Below, one piece after another: positions 1 to 9,900 of a stretch of 64,000 bases of DNA. Origin of the DNA: SIAJ01 sp963773845 (GTDB lineage: Bacteria > Planctomycetota > Planctomycetia > Gemmatales > Gemmataceae); assembly GCA_963773845.1 (NCBI GenBank), contig CAVZCU010000012.1:1302001-1366000 (forward strand). The letters are read 5' to 3'. Position 1 is the first letter of the stretch; each line of letters begins with the position of its first letter. A program made the position numbers and the translations under genes. The notes under the pieces were generated by a model. That model saw nothing but the letters and a program-made list of their open reading frames with translations. It ran no database searches and was not told the origin of the DNA.

Positions 1-240
1 CCGCGGCGAAGAACGCGCCCACCACAACGCCGCCGGGCAGGTGAGTCGGATCGTGGGCAGAATAGGAGCCGCTGTCGCGGAAGGCAGGCACGAATCGGAG
101 TGTTGAAGGGCACGAATGGGGCGAATTGGTATTGTTCGGCGCTCCGGCAGAAAGATGTCACCGGAGTGCGGGGCGGGCCGCTAAAATGGCTGCATTCTTT
201 GCATTATGTCTTTTTCTCGCCGCGGGTTCAGGGAGTAGCG
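1..240. other. Left edge, no firm gene
   Basis: No convincing complete gene lies here. On the minus strand an open frame runs from a possible GTG at 91 to the window edge and reads like the N-terminal 30 residues of a protein (contains SYSAHDPTHLPGG). It is too short to identify. The rest is the leader of the Rieske gene. Confidence 0.3.
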
Positions 241-603
241 ATGTCGAGGTACGTGGTTGTCGGTCGAGTCGGCGATATTGCTGACGGCGAGGCAAAGACG
301 GCGCCGGGGCCGGGCAAGCGGGTCGCCGTCTTCCGCGAGGGGGACCGCTATTTTGCCATCGACGATATGTGCCCGCACATGGGGGCCTCGCTGGCGGATG
401 GTTTCGTCGAGGATGGCATCGTCACGTGTCGTTGGCACTACTGGCGCTTTCGGTTGTCCGACGGAGCCTGGGCTGACAATCCTCGGATTAAAATTGGTTG
501 CTACCCCGTTCAGGTGGTTGATAATGAGATTCGCTTGGAACTTCCCGAATCGCCAACGGAGAATCGCACATGCTCCGACCCCGCCTCGTCGTCGCCGGAC
601 TAG
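241..603 (+). CDS. Rieske [2Fe-2S] ferredoxin-like protein
   Basis: This 120-residue protein is a stand-alone Rieske domain, probably an electron carrier. Both cluster-binding boxes are visible: CPHMG around residue 44 and CRWHYW around residue 63, which supply the Cys-His pairs that hold a [2Fe-2S] cluster. The frame is open further upstream, but the ATG at 241 has a GGGAG ribosome site about five bases before it and starts exactly where Rieske domains begin. There is no signal peptide, so it is likely cytoplasmic. The gene overlaps the following cytochrome gene by 34 bases, which suggests co-expression. The oxidase or reductase partner is not in the window. The C-terminal 15 residues are low-complexity and may not be conserved. 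Confidence 0.85.
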   Translation: MSRYVVVGRVGDIADGEAKTAPGPGKRVAVFREGDRYFAIDDMCPHMGASLADGFVEDGIVTCRWHYWRFRLSDGAWADNPRIKIGCYPVQVVDNEIRLELPESPTENRTCSDPASSSPD

Positions 604-1043
604 TTCTGGCTGGCTGGCTGCCAACAGTTGCCTGGACGCAGGCTCCTCCTCGGCCGGCGGCGCCTCGACTGGAGGCCATTGCGGAAACCAAGCTGTTGAT
701 GGAAGGATTGGCTCATCCCAATTTCAAGTCGGTGGACAAGCTACTGAAAGTCGAGCCCGCCGACGGGGAGGCCTGGCAGTTTGCTCGCGGCCAATCGTTG
801 CTCATCGCGGAGACCGGAAATCTCTTGATGCTTCGCCCACCCAAGTCAGCGGCAGCTGAGGACGCGTGGATGAAACGAGCGACCGACCTTCGCGAAAATG
901 CAACGGCCCTCGCACGGGCGGCTGCCGCCAAGGATTCAGTCAAGGCGCGTGCGGCATTGCGAACTGTGGCAATATCGTGCAATCGGTGCCACGAAACATT
1001 CCGCATAAACGTTCAGATCCATGTCACCGATCGCGAGAAGTGA
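570..1043 (+). CDS. Secreted small c-type cytochrome
   Basis: The 157-residue product has a signal peptide (residues 1-23, ending near AWTQA). It carries a single haem-binding motif, CNRCH, near residue 138, followed by about 15 residues. A mostly helical protein with its only CxxCH near the C terminus resembles cytochrome c-prime (four-helix bundle). That points to a periplasmic haem protein. The start ATG lies inside the Rieske gene and has GGAG eight bases upstream. The two proteins would sit on opposite sides of the membrane if both predictions hold, so a direct electron-transfer partnership is only inferred from the overlap. Confidence 0.75.
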   Translation: MLRPRLVVAGLVLAGWLPTVAWTQAPPRPAAPRLEAIAETKLLMEGLAHPNFKSVDKLLKVEPADGEAWQFARGQSLLIAETGNLLMLRPPKSAAAEDAWMKRATDLRENATALARAAAAKDSVKARAALRTVAISCNRCHETFRINVQIHVTDREK

Positions 1044-1073
1044 ACGGATGCGGCGGTGGAGCGAAACGATTTC

Positions 1074-1102
1074 TTGACACAACGTGTCGGCAACCGTAGT
1101 CT
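1074..1102 (+). promoter_or_regulatory. Possible sigma-70-type promoter
   Basis: TTGACA at 1074-1079 is followed after exactly 17 bases by TAGTCT at 1097-1102. The -35 box matches consensus perfectly and the -10 box matches at three of six positions. It lies in the gap before the membrane protein that starts at 1188. This is a sequence match only. Confidence 0.35.
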
Positions 1103-1187
1103 GTCACCGGAATTGCACAAGAGTTCAAGACTTGCGGCGAATGCTTAGATAGGGCCCTTCCCACGATCCCTAACACCCTTTGACTCA

Positions 1188-2138
1188 ATGTCGACATCCG
1201 ACGTACCAACTCCCGCCCACGCAACGACTCCTCCGGCCGAGACTCCCCCGGCCATGGACGAGATTCGCATCTACAGCCACTCGCCGCTGTTTTACTGGTG
1301 GCCGGTGTGGCTGTTCGCATTCATTTTCGCGCTCGTCACTCTGGCCGACAATAACCGCTTGGCGATCGTCCCCGGTGAGGCGTTGGCGGTGCGGGAGAAA
1401 GTCGGCAACAAGGTCATTACGGACATTTACGGCGTGCCGGATGACGATCGAATGAACAAGTTCACGGTCACCGCCACCGAAGAGGAAAAGCAACGGGTTC
1501 GCGAGTCCAACAAGGAATTCAAAGACGCGGAGGCGAGGCTTCCAGTTGGTTCGGAGGTCGTTCGGATGAGGCCACACATCAGCCCACGCACGTGGATGGG
1601 GCCGATGTATCTCATTATCTTGATGCTCGTCATCGTCATCACCAGCGTTCCATTGCGCGGCCTCTGGTCGTTGGTCGCACTGATCGGCATCGTTGTCATT
1701 GTCTTGTTAATCAGCCTCTTTAAGTTATGGGACACCATCCTGACGGCGTTCATTGGTCTGCACGTATTCATTAATCTGGCCGGCTACTTGTTGCTGGCGG
1801 TGGTGGTCTGCGCGGCTTGGGCCGCCGCCACGTTCATCTTCGATCGACGATCGTACATGATCTTCACCCCTGGGCAGATCCGCGTCTGCGAGGAGATCGG
1901 TAGCCGCGAGCGGACCTACGACACCACGGGAATGACAATCGAGAAGCGTCGCGACGACTGGTTCCGGCACGTCTTCCTGGGATTCGGGAGCGGCGACATG
2001 GTGGTCCGCACGGCCGGCGCCGACCGGCACGAGATCCTGATGCCAAATGTGGCTCTGATTGGCTTCAAGATCGATCCAATTCAGCAGATGATGCGACAAC
2101 GGCAGATCGAAGCGGCGCCGGGCCACACCGTGGGTTGA
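1188..2138 (+). CDS. Multi-pass membrane protein with PH-like C-terminal domain
   Basis: The 316-residue protein is not a family I can name with certainty. One hydrophobic helix lies at about residues 32-55, a soluble loop at 55-135, and three more helices crowd into residues 138-218. The last third (about 222-310) is soluble. It starts with a run like FDRRSYMIFTPGQIRVCEEI and resembles the bacterial PH domains that follow membrane segments. The stop is four bases before the next gene, so the two are likely co-transcribed. Possible roles are membrane anchoring or sensing, but nothing in the sequence decides this. Confidence 0.6.
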   Translation: MSTSDVPTPAHATTPPAETPPAMDEIRIYSHSPLFYWWPVWLFAFIFALVTLADNNRLAIVPGEALAVREKVGNKVITDIYGVPDDDRMNKFTVTATEEEKQRVRESNKEFKDAEARLPVGSEVVRMRPHISPRTWMGPMYLIILMLVIVITSVPLRGLWSLVALIGIVVIVLLISLFKLWDTILTAFIGLHVFINLAGYLLLAVVVCAAWAAATFIFDRRSYMIFTPGQIRVCEEIGSRERTYDTTGMTIEKRRDDWFRHVFLGFGSGDMVVRTAGADRHEILMPNVALIGFKIDPIQQMMRQRQIEAAPGHTVG

Positions 2139-2142
2139 TGAC

Positions 2143-2934
2143 ATGACGGATTTGACGCACGCGTCGGGCGCGGCCGTCCGGGCGGCCTGCCGGGCGGGTC
2201 GACTCGCCACGCCGACTCCAGGCTTGGCGATGGGATTCGTCCAGGCCAACCTGGTGATTCTTCCCAAGGAGCATGCGTTCGACTTTCTCTTGTTTTGCCA
2301 GCGCAACCCCAGGCCTTGCCCAATACTGGATGTGACCGAGCCCGGCGACCCGTGCCCTTCAGCCGTGGCCCCCGACGCCGATCTGCGGACCGACCTGCCC
2401 GCCTATCGAGTTTGGCAAAACGGAGAGCTAACCGGCGAACCGACGGATATTCGCTCGTTGTGGCGATCAGACTTCGTGTCGTTTGTCATCGGTTGTTCAT
2501 TCACATTTGAAAATGCCCTGCTCGAAGCGGGAATTCCGGTCCGGCACATCGAACGGAATTTGAACGTGCCGATGTATATTACCAATTGCCTGTGCCGATC
2601 GGCGGGCGTTTTTCGCGGTCCCTTGGTCGTGTCGATGCGGCCGATGACGCCCGGTCAGACAATCCTGGCAACGCGGATCTGCTCGCGTTTTCCACGGGCG
2701 CATGGCGCCCCCGTTCATCTAGGCGACCCGGCAGCCATCGGCATTGCCGACCTCGCAAAGCCCAGTTTTGGCGACCAGGTGGACATTCGGCCTGACGAGA
2801 TACCCGTTTTTTGGGCCTGCGGCGTCACCCCGCAGGCGGCCCTCATGCAAGCCCGGTTGCCGCTGGCCATCACGCACAAACCGGGGCACATGTTCCTCAC
2901 CGACCTCAGGGATGCAGATCTGGCACTTGATTGA
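2143..2934 (+). CDS. YcsI/DUF1445 family putative hydro-lyase (D-glutamate cyclase-like)
   Basis: The 263-residue protein matches the DUF1445/UPF0317 (YcsI) family across its whole length. Family landmarks include MGFVQANLVILP at about residue 27, CPILDVTEPGDP at about 58, the central FVIGCSFTFENAL, and the C-terminal WACGVTPQAAL followed by ITHKPGHMFLTD. Relatives include the mammalian D-glutamate cyclase, so an amino-acid cyclase or hydro-lyase reaction is plausible, but the bacterial substrate is not established here. It is cytoplasmic with no signal peptide. The start is four bases after the preceding membrane protein. Confidence 0.85.
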   Translation: MTDLTHASGAAVRAACRAGRLATPTPGLAMGFVQANLVILPKEHAFDFLLFCQRNPRPCPILDVTEPGDPCPSAVAPDADLRTDLPAYRVWQNGELTGEPTDIRSLWRSDFVSFVIGCSFTFENALLEAGIPVRHIERNLNVPMYITNCLCRSAGVFRGPLVVSMRPMTPGQTILATRICSRFPRAHGAPVHLGDPAAIGIADLAKPSFGDQVDIRPDEIPVFWACGVTPQAALMQARLPLAITHKPGHMFLTDLRDADLALD

Positions 2935-3059
2935 ATCCAACCCAATGCGGCGAAGTCAAATTGGAGCCTGCCGGCCAGGCAAACGAAAGGGAGCGAACCT
3001 GAAATCGCGTTCCAGCGTCTTGACGTGTGCGGAGCGCCCGCTACTGTTTAGATGCACAC

Positions 3060-3143
3060 GCCGAGGTGGCGGAATTGGCAGACGCGCTAGCCTCAGGAGC
3101 TAGTCCTCGCAAGGGGGTGCAGGTTCAAGTCCTGTCCTCGGCA
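3060..3143 (+). tRNA. tRNA-Leu (anticodon CAG)
   Basis: A complete class II tRNA. The acceptor stem is GCCGAGG (3060-3066) pairing with CCTCGGC (3136-3142), with A as discriminator. The anticodon stem is CTAGC/GCTAG around the loop CTCAGGA, giving anticodon CAG at 3094-3096. It has the long variable arm typical of leucine tRNAs and a T arm with loop TTCAAGT. The 3' CCA is not encoded and must be added by the CCA-adding enzyme. Confidence 0.95.
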
Positions 3144-3750
3144 CTCGCTTGGAAGTTTGGTCTTGTGGCTCGACTTCTCAAGTAAGGGCGAACCGCCCAG
3201 CCCATTCGCCATCGTCCAACAATGTTGGCGCATCTCAATAAATAGCGCTTGCTCAAGTTCCCGCCTGCCAAACCAATGGCCACGCGTTACGAGTCGAAGC
3301 AAATCGACCTGCGGGCAATCCTCAATGCCGGCAAAGTCCACTGCGTCACTTCGACAGCCCGGCAAAGCGTGATCGGCCGTGAGGCCTTCGGCCCCAACGA
3401 ACCTTAGAGCGACTGCGGCGCCAGTCCAGATCGGGTCGAACACGTCCAATCGGTTCTCAATTCTCTTAACCGGAATCGCGGAATTCAGACTCGTGGAAGA
3501 TACGCGCATGGCAATGGTGGACAGAGGTCGCGCGTAAAACCTCTTGCAGATATTCCAATCTCGAAGCGAAATTCCCGTTTTTTCGTGCGATCCGAAATCT
3601 GCATCAAACCTTCACGCGGTATTCATTATCCGACCCGGTTGTTGAAGGCTACAAACTTCTCCCAATGCCGAAGCATTCCTTTGCGAGTGCTTCGACTCGC
3701 GACTCGCCCGATACTCGGTCCTCGGTCCATTACACCAAACGAGCAACACC
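3144..3750. other. Intergenic, nothing firm recognised
   Basis: About 600 bases between the tRNA and the giant surface-protein gene. A minus-strand open frame here runs through the tRNA and ends in residues such as QDLNLHPLARTSS, the familiar false translation of an antisense tRNA-Leu, so it is not called. A 43-codon plus-strand frame near 3276 has no ribosome site. The last 100 bases presumably hold the promoter of the following gene. Confidence 0.5.
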
Positions 3751-5199
3751 ATGAGTTCCTCCTGGATTGGAAAGGTGCTCCGTCGTCGTAGGTTTCCGCA
3801 GGACGTGCGAGCGATGCGCCGACGACTGCGAATCGACAGTCTCGAAGATCGAGTCAATCCGAGCCCGCCCGTTGGAACTCCAATTCCGCGCGTCACCGTC
3901 AATGAAGATGCATCTGCTCAGGTTTTGCATCTGACGGATTACTTTTCCGATCCGGATGGCGATCCGCTCACGTACAGCATCGTGCAAACCAACTCGAGTG
4001 GGCTCATCACACCGAGCATCGGTGGCTCTGACTTGACACTGTCGTTCGCGCCGAACGGGTATGGCTATTCCTACATGCGCGTGTCCGCGAGTGATGGCGT
4101 GGACTCGGTCACGACCGCTTTTGACGTGATCGTCCGCGAAGTGAATGACCTGAACCCTGATACATCGACCACCAGTAAATCCTCGTCGGTGACGATCGAC
4201 GTTCTGGCCAATGACGGCGGACTGGACACGACTCGGCTGGCCGAAGCGGGCAATGTGGACGTGGTCCAGAACGACACCGGCAACGCCACCACGTCCGTGA
4301 CAGTTACCGCTCCGCAAGGGACGTCCGACTTCCAAATTCGGCCCGCGTCGAACCGGGGCGATTTCAACGTCCAAATTGGCAATAGCGGCGCCGACGATGT
4401 CGCCGCGGGTTTGCTCCTCTCGTCCGAACGAAACAACGGACGGACCAATCCAGGCGACACTCTGTCCGGCGTTCGACATGGCACACCCGCAATCGACTCG
4501 GATGCGGGCGGGTACTGGATATCGGAGAACGATTCACCGAATGGCGGCGAACTCAATTCCAACGTGAGCGCCGCTTACTTCCCGTACGCGCAGGGATGGG
4601 TCGCGGCGTGGGGCGTCAATTCTTCTGGCACGAATGGAGGTGAGAACAATACGCTCCGGAGCGTGACGCCCAACACGGGTCTCACCCTGGGTACGACGAC
4701 CGACTTCTTGCTCCAAAACCTCGGCGGCGGCAAGACGCGCGTCTCGATCCCGGGCGTCAATTCGCAGACCGACGGCCTGCTCCTGGCAATTCACGGCAAG
4801 AACGAGGACAACTACGCATTGGGCATCGCCAATCCGGATGGTTCCTGGCAGATCAACATCAAGGACAATGGATCGTCGGGCACGGGGCTCGAACAGGATC
4901 CTTTTGCCTTTCTTTACCTGCCTACGGGTATGCCAAACGTTGTGTCCGGACGGATCATGGGCGATGGCTCGGTGCAAATGGCGAGTGGTGGCTTTACCAT
5001 TAGCAAGACGGGCACGGGCACTTACACACTCAGCGTTCCCGGGCAATCGCCCACAACCGGAGTGCTCATTCTTTCGCCCGAAAGCAGTCCGGCGCCGGCG
5101 AAGACAACATTGTCAGCTATGAAGCGTCGGGCAACGATTTCGTCATCCAAACGCGCGACATTGTCAACACGACTGCCGAGCCGACCCTGGAAGATTTGA
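3751..5199 (+). CDS. Giant repetitive surface protein, fragment 1 of 3 (N terminus)
   Basis: First part of one gene that originally ran from 3751 to 13703. The N terminus is basic and carries LEDRVNPS at about residues 31-38, a motif found near the start of many planctomycete extracellular proteins. A cadherin/Ig-like module follows (DYFSDPDGDPLTYSI, ending VIVREVNDLNP). After that comes a region rich in Thr, Ser, Asn and Gly with a repeated 'G(T)GTYTL' character. Sequence similarity in the true register ends near 5095. From there the +2 frame reads on as DNIVSYEASGNDFVIQTRDI into fragment 2, so the last ~35 codons of this frame are an artefact of a one-base loss. The product is likely exported and cell-surface bound. 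Confidence 0.75.
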   Translation: MSSSWIGKVLRRRRFPQDVRAMRRRLRIDSLEDRVNPSPPVGTPIPRVTVNEDASAQVLHLTDYFSDPDGDPLTYSIVQTNSSGLITPSIGGSDLTLSFAPNGYGYSYMRVSASDGVDSVTTAFDVIVREVNDLNPDTSTTSKSSSVTIDVLANDGGLDTTRLAEAGNVDVVQNDTGNATTSVTVTAPQGTSDFQIRPASNRGDFNVQIGNSGADDVAAGLLLSSERNNGRTNPGDTLSGVRHGTPAIDSDAGGYWISENDSPNGGELNSNVSAAYFPYAQGWVAAWGVNSSGTNGGENNTLRSVTPNTGLTLGTTTDFLLQNLGGGKTRVSIPGVNSQTDGLLLAIHGKNEDNYALGIANPDGSWQINIKDNGSSGTGLEQDPFAFLYLPTGMPNVVSGRIMGDGSVQMASGGFTISKTGTGTYTLSVPGQSPTTGVLILSPESSPAPAKTTLSAMKRRATISSSKRATLSTRLPSRPWKI

Positions 5200-6986
5200 G
5201 TGCCAGCACCCGGGTTGCTTCGTTTGCATTTATCCCCTTCTTGAATGCTCCGGCCATTCGCACCGTCTCCGCCGAGAGCACCAGCGATACGCCGAATGCC
5301 AGCGACCTTGGCGCGACACTGACCGTCAATGCCGACGGCACGGTGAACTATGATCCATCCACCTCTGCGACCATTCAAGGAGCACCGGCCGGATCGATCT
5401 TGACCGATACGTTCAAGTACACCACCGTCAGTCTGACCGGGCAACTGACTTCGGCCACCGTCACCGTGACCGTGGCCGAAGGCGATATTGTCGATCTCGT
5501 GAACGGCAAATTGTCGATCAGCTCGGGCCCCGGAATCGACAGCAATTTCTCGACATCGTTCGACGGGACCAACTTCACCATCACTGATACGGCGACGATC
5601 TTCTCGTTGACCCAGGGGGCCATCGACGCGGGCATCACTGGTGCTGGGACCAACACGATCGTTTGCCCGGCGAGCCTGGTCTCGGAGTTTGCGCTGGATC
5701 TTGGCAACGGAAACGACACGCTTGGCGCTGTCAACGCCGGTGCGCTGCCCCTGACTCTCAAGTCGTCCGGCACGCTCAGCATTTCGGGAACCGTTGCGAC
5801 TACTTTCGGCATCAGCGTAATCGCGCCAGACATTGCAGCGGCTGCCAGTGGACACCTCGTTGCTCCCACGGTCAGTTTGACCGGATCGAACTCCATCGGC
5901 ACTTCGGGCAACAATGTTCAGACCCAGGCGGACACGATTGCGGTCAACGTTGGCGATGGCGGCGCCTTCGTGACCGAAGCCGATGGAGCGACGGTCTCTG
6001 GCACGGCCACGGGCACGGGCGGCATTTCGATCGCCAATTTGACTGGCACGTTGGCCGTCGGCGATACCATCGCGACCGCGACGGGACCAATTGTGCTTTC
6101 GAGCGGTGACGGGATAACGCTTGATGCCGACTTGGATACAGCGGGAACGATTACGATCGCTGCCAATACGGACGGCGCTGGAAGCGAAGGTTTCAATCAA
6201 AAAGCCGCGTCCATTTCGACCACCGATTTCTCCGCGAGTGCAGCATCGATTACGGTGAACACGGCTGGAGGTGGAACCGGCGATGCAATCATTGGCCGCG
6301 GCTCAGTGGGCCTGGACAGCGGTGGCACGTTGACGGTTTCCAGCAATGGTGGGAACATCCTCTGGAGCGATGATCCGTTCTATACCGCGTTCGGCGGGTC
6401 GCAAACGGGCCTGACGAATGGCGGCAGCAATGCGCAAGTCCTTCGGGCATTTGCGGCCAATTTCTCGACGGGAGCAAACGGGTCCGTCGGGACGGACGAA
6501 CGCCCATTGCAACTCGACAATTTCGGCATCAACAGCACGCCCAACTCGGTGGCGAATCTGACGGCCGCCGCTGGATCGGGCGGGGTATTCGCAACAGTTT
6601 GGGACGCAGGGTCAAACCACGACCTGACGACTGGCAACATCTCGGCTACCGGGGCTGGCAACATCCGCGTGGTCGCAGCCAATGCCACGGGACACAACAT
6701 TTGGGTCGAGGGCAGTATTTCCGCCGAGTCGGGAAGCATCCTGTTGGGCGCCGACGACAACTTTGTCATTGGCCCAAACGTGGTCATTGGCGGCGCCGGC
6801 TTCTCCGGCACCGTCTGGATGCAAGGAAACCGCGACCAGGCGACGGCTGGCCAACCCTTCACGATGGACGCAACGTCCTCCGTGGTTACGAGCAATACAA
6901 CCAACGTCGATACAGCCGGTAGGAACCCCACCACTCAGGCCGTTTATATCGACATGTCCGGGCGCAGGGAACCCCCTCGCCCGTGA
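5196..6986 (+). CDS. Giant repetitive surface protein, fragment 2 of 3
   Basis: Continuation of the gene that starts at 3751; its apparent start codon is not a real start. It carries most of the first copy of an ~835-residue unit built from beta-rich, Gly/Thr/Asn-rich repeats of beta-helix character. A landmark of the unit is DDNFVIGPNVVIGGAGFSGT. The same landmarks recur about 2.5 kb later in fragment 3. At about 6965 the register is lost. The second repeat copy shows what should follow NPTTQAVYIDM: a stretch equivalent to AGALGTPGPITLG, which is found in the next frame starting TLGDIEVGDGG. A single-base deletion explains the break. Confidence 0.75.
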   Translation: MSASTRVASFAFIPFLNAPAIRTVSAESTSDTPNASDLGATLTVNADGTVNYDPSTSATIQGAPAGSILTDTFKYTTVSLTGQLTSATVTVTVAEGDIVDLVNGKLSISSGPGIDSNFSTSFDGTNFTITDTATIFSLTQGAIDAGITGAGTNTIVCPASLVSEFALDLGNGNDTLGAVNAGALPLTLKSSGTLSISGTVATTFGISVIAPDIAAAASGHLVAPTVSLTGSNSIGTSGNNVQTQADTIAVNVGDGGAFVTEADGATVSGTATGTGGISIANLTGTLAVGDTIATATGPIVLSSGDGITLDADLDTAGTITIAANTDGAGSEGFNQKAASISTTDFSASAASITVNTAGGGTGDAIIGRGSVGLDSGGTLTVSSNGGNILWSDDPFYTAFGGSQTGLTNGGSNAQVLRAFAANFSTGANGSVGTDERPLQLDNFGINSTPNSVANLTAAAGSGGVFATVWDAGSNHDLTTGNISATGAGNIRVVAANATGHNIWVEGSISAESGSILLGADDNFVIGPNVVIGGAGFSGTVWMQGNRDQATAGQPFTMDATSSVVTSNTTNVDTAGRNPTTQAVYIDMSGRREPPRP

Positions 6987-9900
6987 CGCTCGGCGATATT
7001 GAAGTAGGCGACGGCGGGCGAATTGTAATCAACTCGATTTCCGAGGGCATCGCTGGCGACGCGGGCAAGATCCTGATGGCCGGCGCCAGCAACGCTCTCG
7101 ACGCGGGGCCCACCGGAACGATTGAACTCATTGCATCCATTTCCGCAACGACAGTGGATGATTCAATCGGAACTGCCGCATTGCCGATTCATGTCGCCGG
7201 CGGGAATGTGATCGTCACCAACAATTTCGGCAATGTGTTTGTCTCGGGCGCCGATGCCACGAACTACACGGCAGCGACGACCGCATCCGTTGCCAACCAG
7301 ACGGGCGTACCCGCTATGTCGCTCGCAACCGAAAGCGGCAAGCTGACGATTGCGGGACTGGTGACCAATATCAACGGCGGTTCGATTGCGCTATCCAGCA
7401 CTGGTGCCAACGGTGGCGTCGATATCAACGCTCCCTTGGGCGGCAGCACGACCGGCGATATCACGATCGACGCGGGCGGAAATCCCGCCACACTCAATAC
7501 GAAGTTTTCACTCGGTTCGTCGCAGCACCTCAACGTAACCGCCGGCAATGGCCTCGAGATCAAGAGCGGCGCGACGCTCGATGGAACCGGCGCTTCGGAC
7601 AATGCCACGCCGGTCACCGGCGACACTGGCGGCATTGTTTCGCCGGGCGGCGATTCCGTGGGCACACTTAATGCCGGCAAGGTGGCGCTCGGAGCAGGGA
7701 GCAACCTGCGCATCGATCTGGCAAATAGCTCGACGTTCGATGCACTGAATGCGACCGGAACAGTTGATGTCACCAACGCCAAGTTGAATCTCATCGTGAC
7801 GGGCACGTTGAACGTGAATGATCAATTCACGATTCTCTCCAACGACGGCGCCGATTCGGTTGTTGGCCAATTCGTCGGTGGAACGACGATCACTTCAACG
7901 AACGACCCCCGCTACATCTTCGCCATCGATTATGCGGGTGGCGATGGCAACGACATTGTCGCAACCGTTTCCACGATCATCACGACGACCGTCCTCGACG
8001 TGAATGCCGAGGGCTTGGCGACCATTGGGTCAACTACGGATCTCAATAGCGATTTCTCGATCACCCAATCGGGCGGCAACTTTGTCGTCACTGACACGGC
8101 GGGTGTCATCACCTTGAGCGATGGTGCCACGAATGCCGGCTGGACGGGGAGTGGGACCAATACCGTGACGGGTCCGGTTGCGTCCGTGACAGGCTTTGCC
8201 ATTAACCTGAATAACGGCACAGACACCATTAGCGTTCTGGACGCTGGCTCGGTTCCCGTCGCCATCACCGGGTCCGGTTCGCTCGCGGTCGCTGGCCTGG
8301 TGTCAACAACGGACAGTATCACGACGACCGCCCTGACGGACGTTAGTGGCACGGGCACACTTCAAGGCGATGTCCTCAATTTGGCTGCAACCAATGGCCT
8401 GGGAACCAGTGGGCAACGACTGAACACGGCCGGAAACACCGTGGTCGCATCCGCGGGCTCGGGCGGAATCTTCCTCTCCGAAGCCGATGGTGCCGACTTC
8501 ACTGCAACAACCACGAACAGCGGAAACATCAACATCCAGAACCTCAGCGGGACGCTGAATATTGCCGGTTTGACCAGCACCGCGAGCGGAAGCATAAGCC
8601 TGGCGAGCGCCGATGCCGTGACGCTTGGCGCCAATCTCAATGCGGGCAGCGGGACGATCGTAATCGCGGCTAGCACGGACGGCGTCGGCGCCGACAACTA
8701 TGATCAGAAAGCCGCATCGATTTTCACGTCGAACACCACTGCCGGCGCCGTCTCGATCGTGGTGAATACGGCTGGTGGCGGCACCGGCAGCGCGATCCTC
8801 GGACAGGGCGCCATTGGCAGTGAGGCGGGTGGGGGCGTTGCGGTCAACAGCAACGGCGGAAACATTGAATGGAGCAACGACCCGTCGTATTCCCCGTTTG
8901 GCGATTCACAAACGGGCTTGACGAATGGAGGCAGCAATACGCAGACTCTGCGAGCATTTGAATATCACTTCGCGAGCACGGGCGCTGGATCGATTGGAAC
9001 CGATGCTCGCCCGCTGCAACTAAACAATTTCGGCGCGAACGGCGACTTTAATTCGGTGCCGAATCTCACGGCCAGCGCTGGATCCGGTGGTGTCTACGCT
9101 ACGGTCTGGGATTCGACTGCAACGCACGACCTGACGACCGGCGATTTGAGCGCGACCGGTAGCGGGGGAATTCGTGTCGTGACGGCTAACGCGGCCGGGC
9201 ACAACCTCTTTGTCGCCGGCAATGTGTCTGCCGAGTCGGGAACTATTTTCCTGGCGACCGACGACAACTTCGTGATTGGGCCCAACGTCGTCATCGGCGG
9301 CGCCGGGTTCTCCGGCACGGTCTGGCTGCAGGGCAACCGGGACAACGGCACCGCGGGCCAGCCGGTCACCATGGACACGACTTCGTCAATCGTGACGAGC
9401 AACACGACCAACGTCGATACGCCGAGTCGAAATCCGACGACGCAGGCGGTCTACGTCGATGTGGCCGGCGCCCTCGGCACGCCCGGTCCGATCACGCTTG
9501 GCAACATCACCACCGGCGACGGCGGGCGGATCGTGATCAATGCAATTGGCGAGGGTGTGAATGGCAATGCCGGCTCGATCGCCATGGCCGCGGTCGATAA
9601 CCTGCTGGACGCTGGCCCCACCGGCACCATCGAACTGCTGGCGTCGATTTCGTCGACCACGCTCGCCGATGTGATCGGCTCGGCCGGCATTCCAATCCAA
9701 GTTGCCGGCGGGAATGTCGCGGTTGCCGCCAACTACGGCAACGTTTATGTGATTGGAACCGACGCTACCAGCTTTGCTGGTGGAGTCACCGCAGCAATAG
9801 GAGGTCAGACAACAGCGCCAACGATTTCACTCGTTACCACGTCCGGCGCCGCAACGATCAATGGCTCGGTTGCCAACGTCAATGGCGGAACGATCACGGT

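Noticed and set aside
3093..3509. Open frame on the minus strand across the tRNA
   Set aside because: Its C terminus is the antisense translation of tRNA-Leu, a well-known false protein; no ribosome site.
5022..6200. 392-codon minus-strand frame within the surface-protein gene
   Set aside because: Repetitive Arg/Gly/Asp-rich shadow of the plus-strand beta-repeat coding sequence.
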